DNA from: JAWKIW01 sp041394145
GTDB taxonomy: Bacteria; Actinomycetota; Acidimicrobiia; Acidimicrobiales; Acidimicrobilacustridaceae
DNA length: 64,000 bases
Assembly (NCBI GenBank): GCA_041394145.1
Contig: JAWKIW010000001.1
Span: forward strand, 372,001 to 436,000
Direction of reading: 5' to 3'
This document shows, piece by piece, positions 16,957 to 25,680 of the stretch. The notes beneath the pieces were generated by a model that saw only the letters and a list, made by a program, of their open reading frames with translations, searched no databases and had not been told where the DNA came from. How positions within the stretch are numbered: the first letter of the stretch is position 1; each line of letters starts with the position of its first letter. The translations under genes were made by a program, and so were the position numbers.

Positions 16957-17953
16957 CTAGGCGCCCCGGTCGGAACCGCCTTCCCGGTTCCGCGGCCGGC
17001 GGGGTCGTCCAGGACGGCCAGCAGGTCGGCGAGCACCTCGTCGTGGGGGCGGTCGCCGTCGAGCCAGGTGATGCGGGGATCGCGTCGGAACCACCGCTGC
17101 TGGCGACGGGCGAACCGCCGCGCGCGGGCGATCGCCAGGTCGAGGGCCTCGTCGAGCGAGGCCTCGCCGCGCACGACGGCCAGCAGGTCCTTGTAGCCCA
17201 GGGCCTGCGCCGCGGTCGCGGACAGACCACCGGGGCGGGCATCGAGGGCCCGCACCTCGTCGAGGAACCCGGCGTCGAGCTGGGCGCGGTAGCGGGCGGC
17301 GATCCGCTCGTCGAGGACGTCGCGGGGCACCCACAGGCCGACGAGGACGAAGCGGGTGGGCGGATACGCGCCGAGGCCCGGGCCGTAGGACGAGAACGGC
17401 CGGCCGCTGCCGAGGGTGACCTCGAGCGCCCGCACCACGCGCCGACGGTTCGTCGGCTCCATCCGCGCCGCGGCGACCGGATCGAGGTCGCGCAGGCGGG
17501 CGTGCAGCGATGCGGTGTCGGGCTCGTCGTCCAGCGCCGCCCGCACCTCGGGGTACCGGCCGGGGATCTGCAGGTCGTCGACCGCGGCCTGCAGGTAGAG
17601 CCCGGTGCCGCCGACGAGCAGCGGGCGCCCGCCCCGGGCGGCGATGTCGTCGAGCGTCCGTCGCAGGTCGACCTGAAGCGCGACAGGGTGTAGTCGTCGT
17701 CGGGGTCGACGACGTCGATCGGGGTGGGGCACCGCCTCCCGCTCGACCGGGGTCGGCTTGGCGGTGCCGATGTCCATGCCCCGGTAGACCTGCATGGAGT
17801 CGAGGCTGACCAGCTCGAGGCCGCGGCGGGCCTTCGCCGCGGCCAGCGCCAGCGCCGACTTGCCCGACGCCGTCGGCCCGACCGAGGGCCACGGGAGGCC
17901 AGGTGGGGACTCGCGGCGGTCGGCACCGGTGCGGAGGACTCGCCGGCGGTCAC
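16957..17953 (-). CDS. miaA: tRNA dimethylallyltransferase, frameshifted
   Basis: About 310 residues once the frames are joined. P-loop VGPTASGKSALALA, then LVSLDSMQVYRGMDIGTAKPT, VDPDDDYTLSRF (another frame), GGTGLYLQAAVDDLQIPGR, NRRRVVRALEV, and AAQALGYKDLL. MiaA adds the isopentenyl group to A37 of tRNAs reading UNN codons, and MiaB acts next. The GTG start overlaps the stop of the upstream gene by four bases. Indels fall near 17895, 17730 and 17675, and probably near 16985 before a TAG at 16957. The strong conservation on both sides suggests sequence errors. Confidence 0.9.
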
Positions 17954-18804
17954 GACAGCTCGGCGAGCAGGGCGTAGGCGTCGATCTTGGCCAGCGACGG
18001 CAGCTCGAGGCCGTAGGCGACGAAGAACGGCCCGAGCGCCTCGGGGCTGACGTGGCGGCCAGGCTGGCGGCGACCACCGCGAGGTCGGCGTAGCGGTCCC
18101 CGACCCCGGCCCGGTGCCAGCCGACGAGGCCCGACAGCCCCTGGTCGGCGATCAGGTGGGCGAGCACAGGGTGGCCGTGGATCACCACCACGTCGCCCTC
18201 GTCGTCGGGCAGGGCGCCCGGTGAGGACTTGAGGACGGCGAGGAGCCGCTCGGGCGAGAGGTGGCGGTAGGCCGGCGACAGGGCCGCGGCGTCGACCCGC
18301 CCTCGTGGACCCGCTGTCGCCACGGCCAACCGGCCGGCGGTGGAGGCGTCGAAGGGGCAGGCATCGACGGCAGCCCGTGCACGGTGCGCAGGGCCTCGGC
18401 CACCACGGTGATGGCGGTGTCGGCGTCGCGGAAGGCAGCCGGCTCCGATGCCGGAAGCCTGGACACGACCGACAGGGCCAGCACCGACCAACGCCGACCG
18501 GCGCCCAGCAGCATGTCGACCGCCAGGACCTCGGGGACCGGCGCCCGGCCGGCCAGCCAGCGGAGGCGGTCGGCCTCGCCCTGGACCCGGTCGGCGCCGT
18601 CGGGATCGTGGGGCGCGGCCTCAGGTACAGGACCGTGGCGCCGGTCTCGGGGTCGAGGACGCAGGCCCCAGCCGCCGGATCGAACGACGCAACAGGCTCG
18701 ATGCGGCGACCGTCGAGGAGCTCGGCGAGCCCGCCCGTCGGTTCCAGCTCGTCCCACGGCACCGGGACGACGGCCGGCACCGTCGGCTCATCGGCGCCGC
18801 CCAC
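17950..18804 (-). CDS. APH-family phosphotransferase-like protein lacking catalytic residues, frameshifted
   Basis: About 280 residues across three frame changes (near 18640, 18360 and 18060). It resembles aminoglycoside 3'-phosphotransferases: PVPEVLAVDMLLGAGRRWSVLALSVV, LSPERLLAVL, VVIHGHPVLAHLI, GLVGWHRAGVGDRYADLAVVAAS and SPEALGPFFVAYGL. In active APH enzymes the loop is HGD-x4-N and the next motif FID-x-GR. Here they read HGH-x4-H and LVGWHR, so the catalytic Asp, the metal-binding Asn and the second Asp are all absent. The substitutions lie away from the indels. It sits between miaB and miaA with a 4-bp overlap to miaA. The function is unknown and may be non-catalytic. Confidence 0.75.
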   Translation of the reverse strand: MGGADEPTVPAVVPVPWDELEPTGGLAELLDGRRIEPVASFDPAAGACVLDPETGATVLYLRPRPTIPTAPTGSRARPTASAGWPAGRRSPRSWRSTCCWAPVGVGRCWPCRSCPGFRHRSRLPSATPTPPSPWWPRPCAPCTGCRRCLPLRRLHRRPVGRGDSGSTRAGRRRGPVAGLPPPLARAAPRRPQVLTGRPARRRGRRGGDPRPPCARPPDRRPGAVGPRRLAPGRGRGPLRRPRGGRRQPGRHVSPEALGPFFVAYGLELPSLAKIDAYALLAELS

Positions 18805-18821
18805 GGCGTCGTCGTCGCCGC

Positions 18822-20267
18822 TCAGCCCGCCACCACCGGGATGCGGGTGGTGCCGCAGGCGCGGTGACCTCCACCAGCTCGCCCCGCAGCCAGTGCGGGC
18901 CGGCGGCCACCACGTCGACCAGCGCGTAGGAGCCGGCCCGCAGCCGGCCCCCGGCGTCGAAGTGGACCAGCTTGTCCTGGGCCGTGCGACCGGTGGTGAG
19001 CGCCGGGTCCTTCTTGGACGGGCCCTCGACGAGCACCTCCTCGCGGCGACCGATCCGGGCCCGGTGGCGGTCCAGCGCCGATCGCTCGACGACCAGCCGC
19101 AGCCGCTCGAAGCGCTCGGCGACCACCGCGGGATCCACGAAGCGGTCGGTGAGCGCAGCGGCTTCGGTACCGGGCCTGGGCGAGTAGATGAAGGTGTAGG
19201 CGCTGTCGTACCCGGCGGCGGCGACCACCTCCAGGGTCCGATCGAAGTCGGCGTCGGACTCACCGGGGAAGCCGACGATCAGGTCGGTGGTGACGGCGAG
19301 GTCGTCGACGGCGGCGAGGCGGCGAGCCGCTCGAGGTAGCGCTCGGCGGTGTAGCCGCGGTGCATGGCGGCGAGCACCTGGTCCGACCCGGCCTGCAGCG
19401 GCGGGTGCAGGTGGGGGCACACCTCGGCGACAGTGGCCATGGCGGCGATGGTCTCCGGTCGCAGGTCCTTGGGGTGCGGGCTCGTGTAGCGAACGGCGGA
19501 TGCCGTCGACGGTGGCGACCGCCTCGAGCAGGTCGGCGAACAGCGGCCGGGCCCGGCGCCGCTCGCCGCCCAGGCCACGCCGGCGGCCTCGACGTCGAGC
19601 GGGGACGGCGCTGCGCCGCATACGCCGTCGTGAGGTCCCGCCCGTAGGAGTTGACGTTCTGACCGAGGAGCGTGACCTCCGTGACGCCGTCGGCAGCGAG
19701 GCCCTCGACCTCGGCCACGATCTCACCGAAGGGCCGGCTGCTCTCTCGGCCCCGCACCGAGGGCACGATGCAGAAGGCGCAGGTGTTGTCGCAGCCGACC
19801 TGGATGGTGACCCACGCGGCGTGGTCGACCTCGCGCCGTGCCGGCAGCGCCGAGGCGAAGGCCACCTCGTCGTCGGCGGCCTCGTCCCAGATCTCGGTGC
19901 GGGCGCCGCCGTCGCGGGCCTCGGCCAGCAGGTCGGTCACCCGGTGCACGTTGTGGGTCCCGAACACGACGTCGACGTGGGGCGCCCGCTCGCGGACCAG
20001 CTCCCTGTCCTTCTGGGCGAGGCAGCCGCCCACGAGGATCTCGAGGTCGGGTCGCTGCTGCTTGTGGGCCTTGAGGTGCCCGAGCTGGCCGTAGAGCTTG
20101 TTGTCGGCGTTCTCCCGGATGCAGCAGGTGTTGAGCACCACGACGTCGGCGTCGTCGAGTCCGGTCGCCGGCTCGAGGCCGTCGGCCTCCAGCAGGCCGG
20201 CGATGCGCTCGGAGTCGTGCTCGTTCATCTGGCACCCGTAGGTGCGCACCAGGTACTTCCGGGTCAC
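18822..20267 (-). CDS. miaB: tRNA-2-methylthio-N6-dimethylallyladenosine synthase, frameshifted
   Basis: About 480 residues across four frame changes (near 19600, 19500, 19315 and 18845). The UPF0004 domain has Cys in RTYGCQMNEHDS, LNTCCIREN and VGGCLAQ. The radical SAM motif is GCDNTCAFCIVP, followed by GRESSRPFGEI and LLGQNVNSYG. HLPLQAGSDQVL-like, TDLIVGFPGESDADF and the TRAM-domain region (VLVEGPSKKD) follow. It adds the methylthio group to i6A37 after MiaA. The GTG start has TAGGCT 8 nt upstream and no Shine-Dalgarno sequence. Confidence 0.93.
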
Positions 20268-20275
20268 GGCAGATC

Positions 20276-20281
20276 AGCCTA
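20276..20281 (-). promoter_or_regulatory. -10 element for leaderless miaB operon
   Basis: TAGGCT lies 8 nt before the miaB GTG, with no Shine-Dalgarno sequence between. It would drive the miaB to dapC run of genes. Confidence 0.5.
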
Positions 20282-20405
20282 GGCGGCCGCCCCAGCAGGC
20301 CCCCACCGGGTCGACGACCTCGCGCGCCGGCCACGACGACGAGGCCGGTGGCGGTGTCCCCCGCCCGAGGGCGACGAACGGCCGACACGACTCGTGCGGG
20401 CGGGC

Positions 20406-20645
20406 TCAGGTCGACGCCAGCCTCGGGCGCACCACCACCAGCTCGTACAGGGCCAACCCGGTGCCGATCAGGCCGCAGAACAGCGCGGTCACCACGAGCA
20501 GCACGAGCCACGTCGCTCGGCTCTGGCCGATGCGGTCGAAGTCCTCAGCGGGGTGTCGCACCACGTCGACGACCGCCACCACCGGCAGGACGACGAACGC
20601 CACCCACAACCCGACGAGGAGCAGCTCCTGTCCGCCGAGGTTCAC
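20406..20645 (-). CDS. Small two-helix membrane protein
   Basis: 79 residues from a GTG. Two hydrophobic helices (LLLVGLWVAFVVLPVVAVV at about 8-27 and ATWLVLLVVTALFCGLIGTGLAL-like at about 44-67) flank a polar loop, DVVRHPAEDFDRIGQSR. The layout resembles the small DUF2516-like actinobacterial membrane proteins, but I cannot be sure. No Shine-Dalgarno sequence is evident. It lies between recA and miaB, where recX is often found. Confidence 0.7.
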   Translation of the reverse strand: MNLGGQELLLVGLWVAFVVLPVVAVVDVVRHPAEDFDRIGQSRATWLVLLVVTALFCGLIGTGLALYELVVVRPRLAST

Positions 20646-20685
20646 CCGACCACCGTCGTGGCCGCGACCACGGTCTGGGCGCCGT

Positions 20686-20913
20686 TCACTCGCTCCCGGC
20701 GGAACCGCCCGCCGCGCCCGGCTCGGCGGGCGTCAGCACCACCTCGTCGACCACGGCGGCGCCGGCGGCGAAGGCCTTGGCCTCCTTGGCGGCGTGGGTG
20801 GCCGCCCGGGCCTTGGCCCTGGCCGACCAGCCCATCCGGTCGAGCACGATCGAGGTGCCGACCCCCACGACCACGCCTCCCACCACCAGCACCAACAGCT
20901 CCACGACGATCAC
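20686..20913 (-). CDS. Small single-pass membrane protein
   Basis: 75 residues from GTG at 20913; GAGGTG lies upstream. A GTG at 20958 would add 15 residues. One N-terminal helix (VIVVELLVLVVGGVVVGVGTSIVL) is followed by an Ala/Lys-rich amphipathic stretch (ARAKARAATHAAKEAKAFAAG) and an acidic, Gly-rich end. It has no recognised family. It lies in the same direction as the other small membrane protein, 40 bp away. Confidence 0.65.
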   Translation of the reverse strand: MIVVELLVLVVGGVVVGVGTSIVLDRMGWSARAKARAATHAAKEAKAFAAGAAVVDEVVLTPAEPGAAGGSAGSE

Positions 20914-20966
20914 CCTACCGGGCACCTCGTCGCTGCCCGTGCCGGTCGGTGGGGCCACCGGCCCGC

Positions 20967-21012
20967 CCGGAGCGGTCGCCGCGCCGAGGAGGCAAGGCGG
21001 TGACCGCTCCGG
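20967..21012 (-). terminator. recA terminator hairpin
   Basis: CCGGAGCGGTC at 20967-20977 pairs perfectly with 21002-21012 (11 bp, 24-nt loop). It lies about 150 bp past the recA stop. Confidence 0.55.
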
Positions 21013-21159
21013 CTGGGGCCGGGCTGGCGAAGGGCGGCGAGGTGCGTGACGCCGCGAGAGGCGCGAGGGGCCGCGACGGCGCGACTCGGTCGGGGCGGTG
21101 ACCGTCGACCGGCGCGGGGGTCAGACGGCGGGAGCCGCGGGGCTGCGCCGGGACGACGA

Positions 21160-22199
<1,040 letters not shown>

Positions 22200-22422
22200 C
22201 GGTGTCTCCCTCGTGCGTTGTTCGTGCTGTGCGGTCGTGTCCGACGATGGTTCCGGGCCGGTGGCTGCTGCCGCCGGCGAGTCGATGGGTGCACCGTGGG
22301 GCGGACCCGGTCGATGGGATGGACCCTACGGAGGGGGTGTGACAGCGAACCCGGGACCCGCCGCCGGCTCTCGACCAGGTGCCCTGGGCTGCGGCCGGTG
22401 CTCGTCCCCCGAGAACAACAGC

Positions 22423-22452
22423 ACTGTAATTGCGAACAGCCGTTCGCTGCAA
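22423..22452 (-). promoter_or_regulatory. recA promoter with LexA box in the spacer
   Basis: The palindromic LexA box CGAACAGCCGTTCG lies at 22433-22446. On the minus strand TTGCAG (22452-22447) and TACAGT (22428-22423) flank it at 18 bp, so LexA would occupy the core promoter. The resulting leader to the recA GTG is about 215 nt. The rest of the 394-bp gap to the divergent msrB shows no gene. Confidence 0.75.
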
Positions 22453-22593
22453 GGACCCTCGGCGCCGGAGCGGGTCAGCCGGGGGTCGACGGGAGGTCGG
22501 TCGCCTCCGCCAGCGGGGCGCTGATCGGTGGGAACGTCGCGTCGCCCGCCGGCGTTGTGGCCGGTGCCCGCTCCCACGCCTGAGGAGGACGAG

Positions 22594-23001
22594 ATGAGCG
22601 ACCACACCAAGCCGAACGACGCCGAGCTGCGCGAGCGCCTGACCGCCGAGCAGTACCACGTCACCCAGGAGGCGGGCACCGAGCGGGCCTTCACCGGTGC
22701 GTACTGGGACTGCCACGACGAGGGCATGTACCGCTGCGTCGTCTGCGACGCCCCGCTGTTCACCTCCGACACGAAGTACGACTCGGGCACCGGGTGGCCG
22801 AGCTTCTTCCGCCCCGTCGACGACGGCGCCGTCGACACCCACAGCGACTCCAGCTACGGCATGGTGCGCACCGAGGTCGTCTGCTCGAGCTGCGGCGCCC
22901 ACCTGGGCCACGTGTTCCCCGACGGCCCCGCCCCCACCGGCGAGCGCTACTGCATGAACTCGGCATCGCTGCGCCTCGACCGCGACGCCGCCGAAGGCTG
23001 A
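22594..23001 (+). CDS. msrB: Peptide methionine-R-sulfoxide reductase
   Basis: 135 residues. Zinc is bound by Cys48/Cys51 (YRCVVCD) and Cys97/Cys100 (VCSSCGAHLGH). The catalytic Cys120 lies in RYCMNSASLRL, and GTGWPSFF shapes the active site. It repairs oxidised Met-R-SO with thioredoxin. TGAGGAGG precedes the ATG. It is divergent from recA and shares its upstream region with the LexA box, although that box is 150 bp from this start, so SOS control is doubtful. Confidence 0.96.
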   Translation: MSDHTKPNDAELRERLTAEQYHVTQEAGTERAFTGAYWDCHDEGMYRCVVCDAPLFTSDTKYDSGTGWPSFFRPVDDGAVDTHSDSSYGMVRTEVVCSSCGAHLGHVFPDGPAPTGERYCMNSASLRLDRDAAEG

Positions 23002-23004
23002 CGG

Positions 23005-23093
23005 CGCCGGACCTCACCCGCCGGACCTCACCGACCGGATCTCACCCGCCGGATCTCACCGACCGGATCTCACCGACCGGATCTCACCCGCCG
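23005..23093. repeat. 14-bp tandem repeat array after msrB
   Basis: Six consecutive 14-bp units of the form (CG/GA)CCGGAYCTCACC begin three bases after the msrB stop, with a partial seventh. The period equals that of the array at 795-863, and both share a GGTCCG core on one strand. No coding potential is evident. Confidence 0.85.
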
Positions 23094-23151
23094 TGCCGGC
23101 TGACATCGAGCACGCCGGAGCACCCGGGTCGTCAGCCAGCACGGTCGAGGC

Positions 23152-23682
23152 TCACGCCGCGAGGAGGCGGCGCGCCAGCACCTCGTAGGTCGGCCCGCGA
23201 TCCCCCAGCGTCGAGCGCACCAGCTCCACCTCGGGCACGTCGAAGCGCGCCCGGAACGGCGTGCCGGCCACCCCGCACGCGGCCCGGTGCTTCAGCCGCG
23301 CCAGCGTCAGGTGCCCGGCGAAGCGCCGCTGCTCGGGCGGGTCGCCGACGCCCGCCGTCGCATCGCGCACCGCGGCGGCGAGCGCGTCGAGCCCGGCGAC
23401 CGGCAGGCACACGACGTTGCGACCCAGGCGGCTCACCGCCGGGCCGACCTCGGCCACCGCCGGCGCCGCATCGAGCGCACCGACGGCGGCGATCGCGTCG
23501 AGCACGTCGACGTCGTTGCCGAGGAACCGCAGCGTCACGTGCCAGGCCGGCCGCTTCGTCCACCGCACGCCGGGCTCGGCGGGGCGGGGCAGGGCGGCGA
23601 TCGCGTCGAGCACGTCGTCGGGAGGCGTGACCGCCACGAACAGCCGCGACCGCACCCTCGCCTCGCCGGCGGGGTCGCTCAC
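23152..23682 (-). CDS. thpR: RNA 2',3'-cyclic phosphodiesterase (ThpR)
   Basis: 176 residues, 2H phosphoesterase family. The two catalytic HxT motifs are HVTLRFLG (about residue 50) and HLTLARLK (about 128). The N-terminus SRLFVAVTPPDDVLDAI is typical. It opens 2',3'-cyclic phosphates and has weak 2'-5' RNA ligase activity. The GTG at 23682 follows GGAGG. It lies 50 bp downstream of cinA in the same direction, a common pairing. Confidence 0.9.
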   Translation of the reverse strand: MSDPAGEARVRSRLFVAVTPPDDVLDAIAALPRPAEPGVRWTKRPAWHVTLRFLGNDVDVLDAIAAVGALDAAPAVAEVGPAVSRLGRNVVCLPVAGLDALAAAVRDATAGVGDPPEQRRFAGHLTLARLKHRAACGVAGTPFRARFDVPEVELVRSTLGDRGPTYEVLARRLLAA

Positions 23683-23732
23683 GGCGGCCTCCGCCCCGCT
23701 CGCCCGTGAGGGCTTCGGTGCCCTGTCGGCGC

Positions 23733-24971
23733 TCAACGCCGGGCGACCAGCTGGCGGCGCAGCAGGTCGAGCACCGAGATGGTCGAGAACTGGCGCAACC
23801 GATCGCGGTCGCCGGGCAGGCGCACCATCAGCGCCCCGGCCTCGCCGTCGACGCAGGTCCCGAGGAACACCGTCCCGGGCCGGATGCCCTCCTGCGGCTC
23901 GGGGCCGGCCACGCCGGTGACCGACACCGCCACGTCGCAGCCGAGCGCCCGGCAGGCGCCCTCGGCCATGGCGGCGGCCGCCTCCTCGGTGACCACCGGG
24001 CCCTCGGGGACACCGAGCAGCGAGAACTTCACGTCGCTGGCGTAGGAGACGATGGACCCGCGGAACACCCTCGATGCACCGGGCACGGCGGTGAGCCGCG
24101 AGGCGATGAGCCCGCCGGTCATGGATTCGGCGGTGCCGAGCGTCAGCCCCTGCTCCTCGCACAGGCGCAGCACGACGACCTCCATCGGCTCGTCGTCGAG
24201 GCTGAACACCGAGTCGCCGACGATCGACGCCACCAGGTCGACCTCGCGGGCCAGCACCTCGTCGGCCTCCTCGGCGGTGGCGGCCTTGGCGGTGAGCCGG
24301 AGCTTGAGCCCCTCGATGCCCGACGCCAGCCAGGCCAGCGTGGCGTGGCCGGACTGCTCGAGCTCGTCGTGGTAGGGCGCCAGCTGCTCGGCGAGGCCCG
24401 ACTCGCTCTGGCCCCAGGTGCGCAGCACCCGCGACCGGATCACCGACGTCTCGCCCGACCGGCGGCGCAGGTCGGGCACGACGGTGCCGGCCACCATCTC
24501 CTGCATCGCGTAGGGCACACCCGGCACGGCGTAGATCACCTTGTCGCCGACCGGGCAGATCAGCCCCGGCGCGGTGCCCGGCTGCTGCGGGATGACCGAT
24601 GCGCCCTCGGGGACGTCGGCCTGGCGCAGGTTGTTCGTCGGCATGTCGCGCCCGCGGGAGCCGAACATGGCCCGGATGCGGTCCTCGACGTCGGGGTCGC
24701 GCCGCAGCGCCACGCCCATCACCTCGGCGATGCAGTCGCGGGTGATGTCGTCCTGGGTGGGCCCGAGCCCTCCGCACACGACCACGGCGTCGCTGCGGTC
24801 GAGCGCCTGGCGCAGCGCGCCCACGATGCGGTCGCGGTTGTCGCCGACCTTCGTCTGCCACAGCGAGTCGATGCCGGCGAGGGCCAGCTGCTCGCCGATC
24901 CACGACGAGTTGGTGTCGACGATCTGGCCGAGCAGCAGCTCGGTGCCGACGGCGAGGACCTCACAGCGCAT
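23733..24971 (-). CDS. cinA: CinA family protein (competence/damage-inducible)
   Basis: 412 residues. An N-terminal molybdopterin-binding-like domain begins RCEVLAVGTELLLGQIVDTNSSWIG, with VVCGGLGPTQDDITRD and VYAVPGVPYAM-like segments. The C-terminal nicotinamide-nucleotide amidase domain has LGTAESMTGGLIASRLT and VSVTGVAGPEPQEG. It probably hydrolyses ADP-ribose and deamidates NMN for pyridine nucleotide recycling. TAGCCT lies 8 nt before the ATG, with no Shine-Dalgarno sequence, so the transcript may be leaderless. cinA near pgsA and recA is the usual bacterial context. Confidence 0.95.
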   Translation of the reverse strand: MRCEVLAVGTELLLGQIVDTNSSWIGEQLALAGIDSLWQTKVGDNRDRIVGALRQALDRSDAVVVCGGLGPTQDDITRDCIAEVMGVALRRDPDVEDRIRAMFGSRGRDMPTNNLRQADVPEGASVIPQQPGTAPGLICPVGDKVIYAVPGVPYAMQEMVAGTVVPDLRRRSGETSVIRSRVLRTWGQSESGLAEQLAPYHDELEQSGHATLAWLASGIEGLKLRLTAKAATAEEADEVLAREVDLVASIVGDSVFSLDDEPMEVVVLRLCEEQGLTLGTAESMTGGLIASRLTAVPGASRVFRGSIVSYASDVKFSLLGVPEGPVVTEEAAAAMAEGACRALGCDVAVSVTGVAGPEPQEGIRPGTVFLGTCVDGEAGALMVRLPGDRDRLRQFSTISVLDLLRRQLVARR

Positions 24972-24979
24972 GGGCCGGC

Positions 24980-24985
24980 AGGCTA
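24980..24985 (-). promoter_or_regulatory. -10 element for leaderless cinA
   Basis: TAGCCT lies 8 nt upstream of the cinA start codon, with no ribosome binding site. Confidence 0.45.
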
Positions 24986-25059
24986 CCGGCCTGCCGAGCC
25001 GACCGTTCCGCCGAAGGTGCGCCAGGGGCGGGGCCTCCGGTCCTCGCCGCCTCGGGGCC

Positions 25060-25680
25060 TCAGCCCCCCTCCGGGTGCCCGCCCGACGGGTGGTGCATCG
25101 TCGACAGCGCCCGCTGGCCGTCGAGGAAGTACAGGACCGCGCTCCACACCGCGAGGACCACCGACGCCCACAAGAAGGTGTCGGCGATCCAGGGCTGGTC
25201 GACCAGCGGCGGCGCCAGGGCGCAGCCGACCGCGATCGACTGCACGAAGGTCTTGGCCTTGGCCGACCTGCGGGCCGGCACGGCCAGGCCGTGGCGGCCC
25301 CAGTAGACGCGGTAGAGCGAGATGGCGAGCTCGCGCACGCCGATGAGGATGACCGGCAGCCACCAGAACGAGCCGATGACGGCCAGCGCGCACAGCGCCC
25401 CGAACACCAGCACCTTGTCGGCGAGCGGGTCGAGGAAGGCACCCGAGCGGGTGGTGCCCATCTTGCGGGCGATCCAGCCGTCGACGCCGTCGGTGGAGGC
25501 GAGGACCACCCAGAGGGTGAAGGTGCGCCACGACGCCCCCTCGCTGGTGATCATGGCGAACAGCAGCGGCGAGACGAGCAGCCGCACCACCGTGACGGCG
25601 TTGGCCGGGGTCGCCAGCGCCGACGGGCCGAACGTGTGGTCGTCGTGGGCGTGGCTCGGCGTGGGGGTGGCGTCGGTCAT
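25060..25680 (-). CDS. pgsA: CDP-diacylglycerol-glycerol-3-phosphate 3-phosphatidyltransferase
   Basis: 206 residues with about four to five transmembrane helices. The CDP-alcohol phosphatidyltransferase motif DG-x2-AR-x8-G-x3-D-x3-D appears as DGVDGWIARKMGTT then SGAFLDPLADKV. It makes phosphatidylglycerophosphate in the membrane. The N-terminus is His/Asp-rich (HAHDDH). The ATG overlaps the stop of rimO by four bases (ATGA), giving translational coupling. Confidence 0.92.
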   Translation of the reverse strand: MTDATPTPSHAHDDHTFGPSALATPANAVTVVRLLVSPLLFAMITSEGASWRTFTLWVVLASTDGVDGWIARKMGTTRSGAFLDPLADKVLVFGALCALAVIGSFWWLPVILIGVRELAISLYRVYWGRHGLAVPARRSAKAKTFVQSIAVGCALAPPLVDQPWIADTFLWASVVLAVWSAVLYFLDGQRALSTMHHPSGGHPEGG

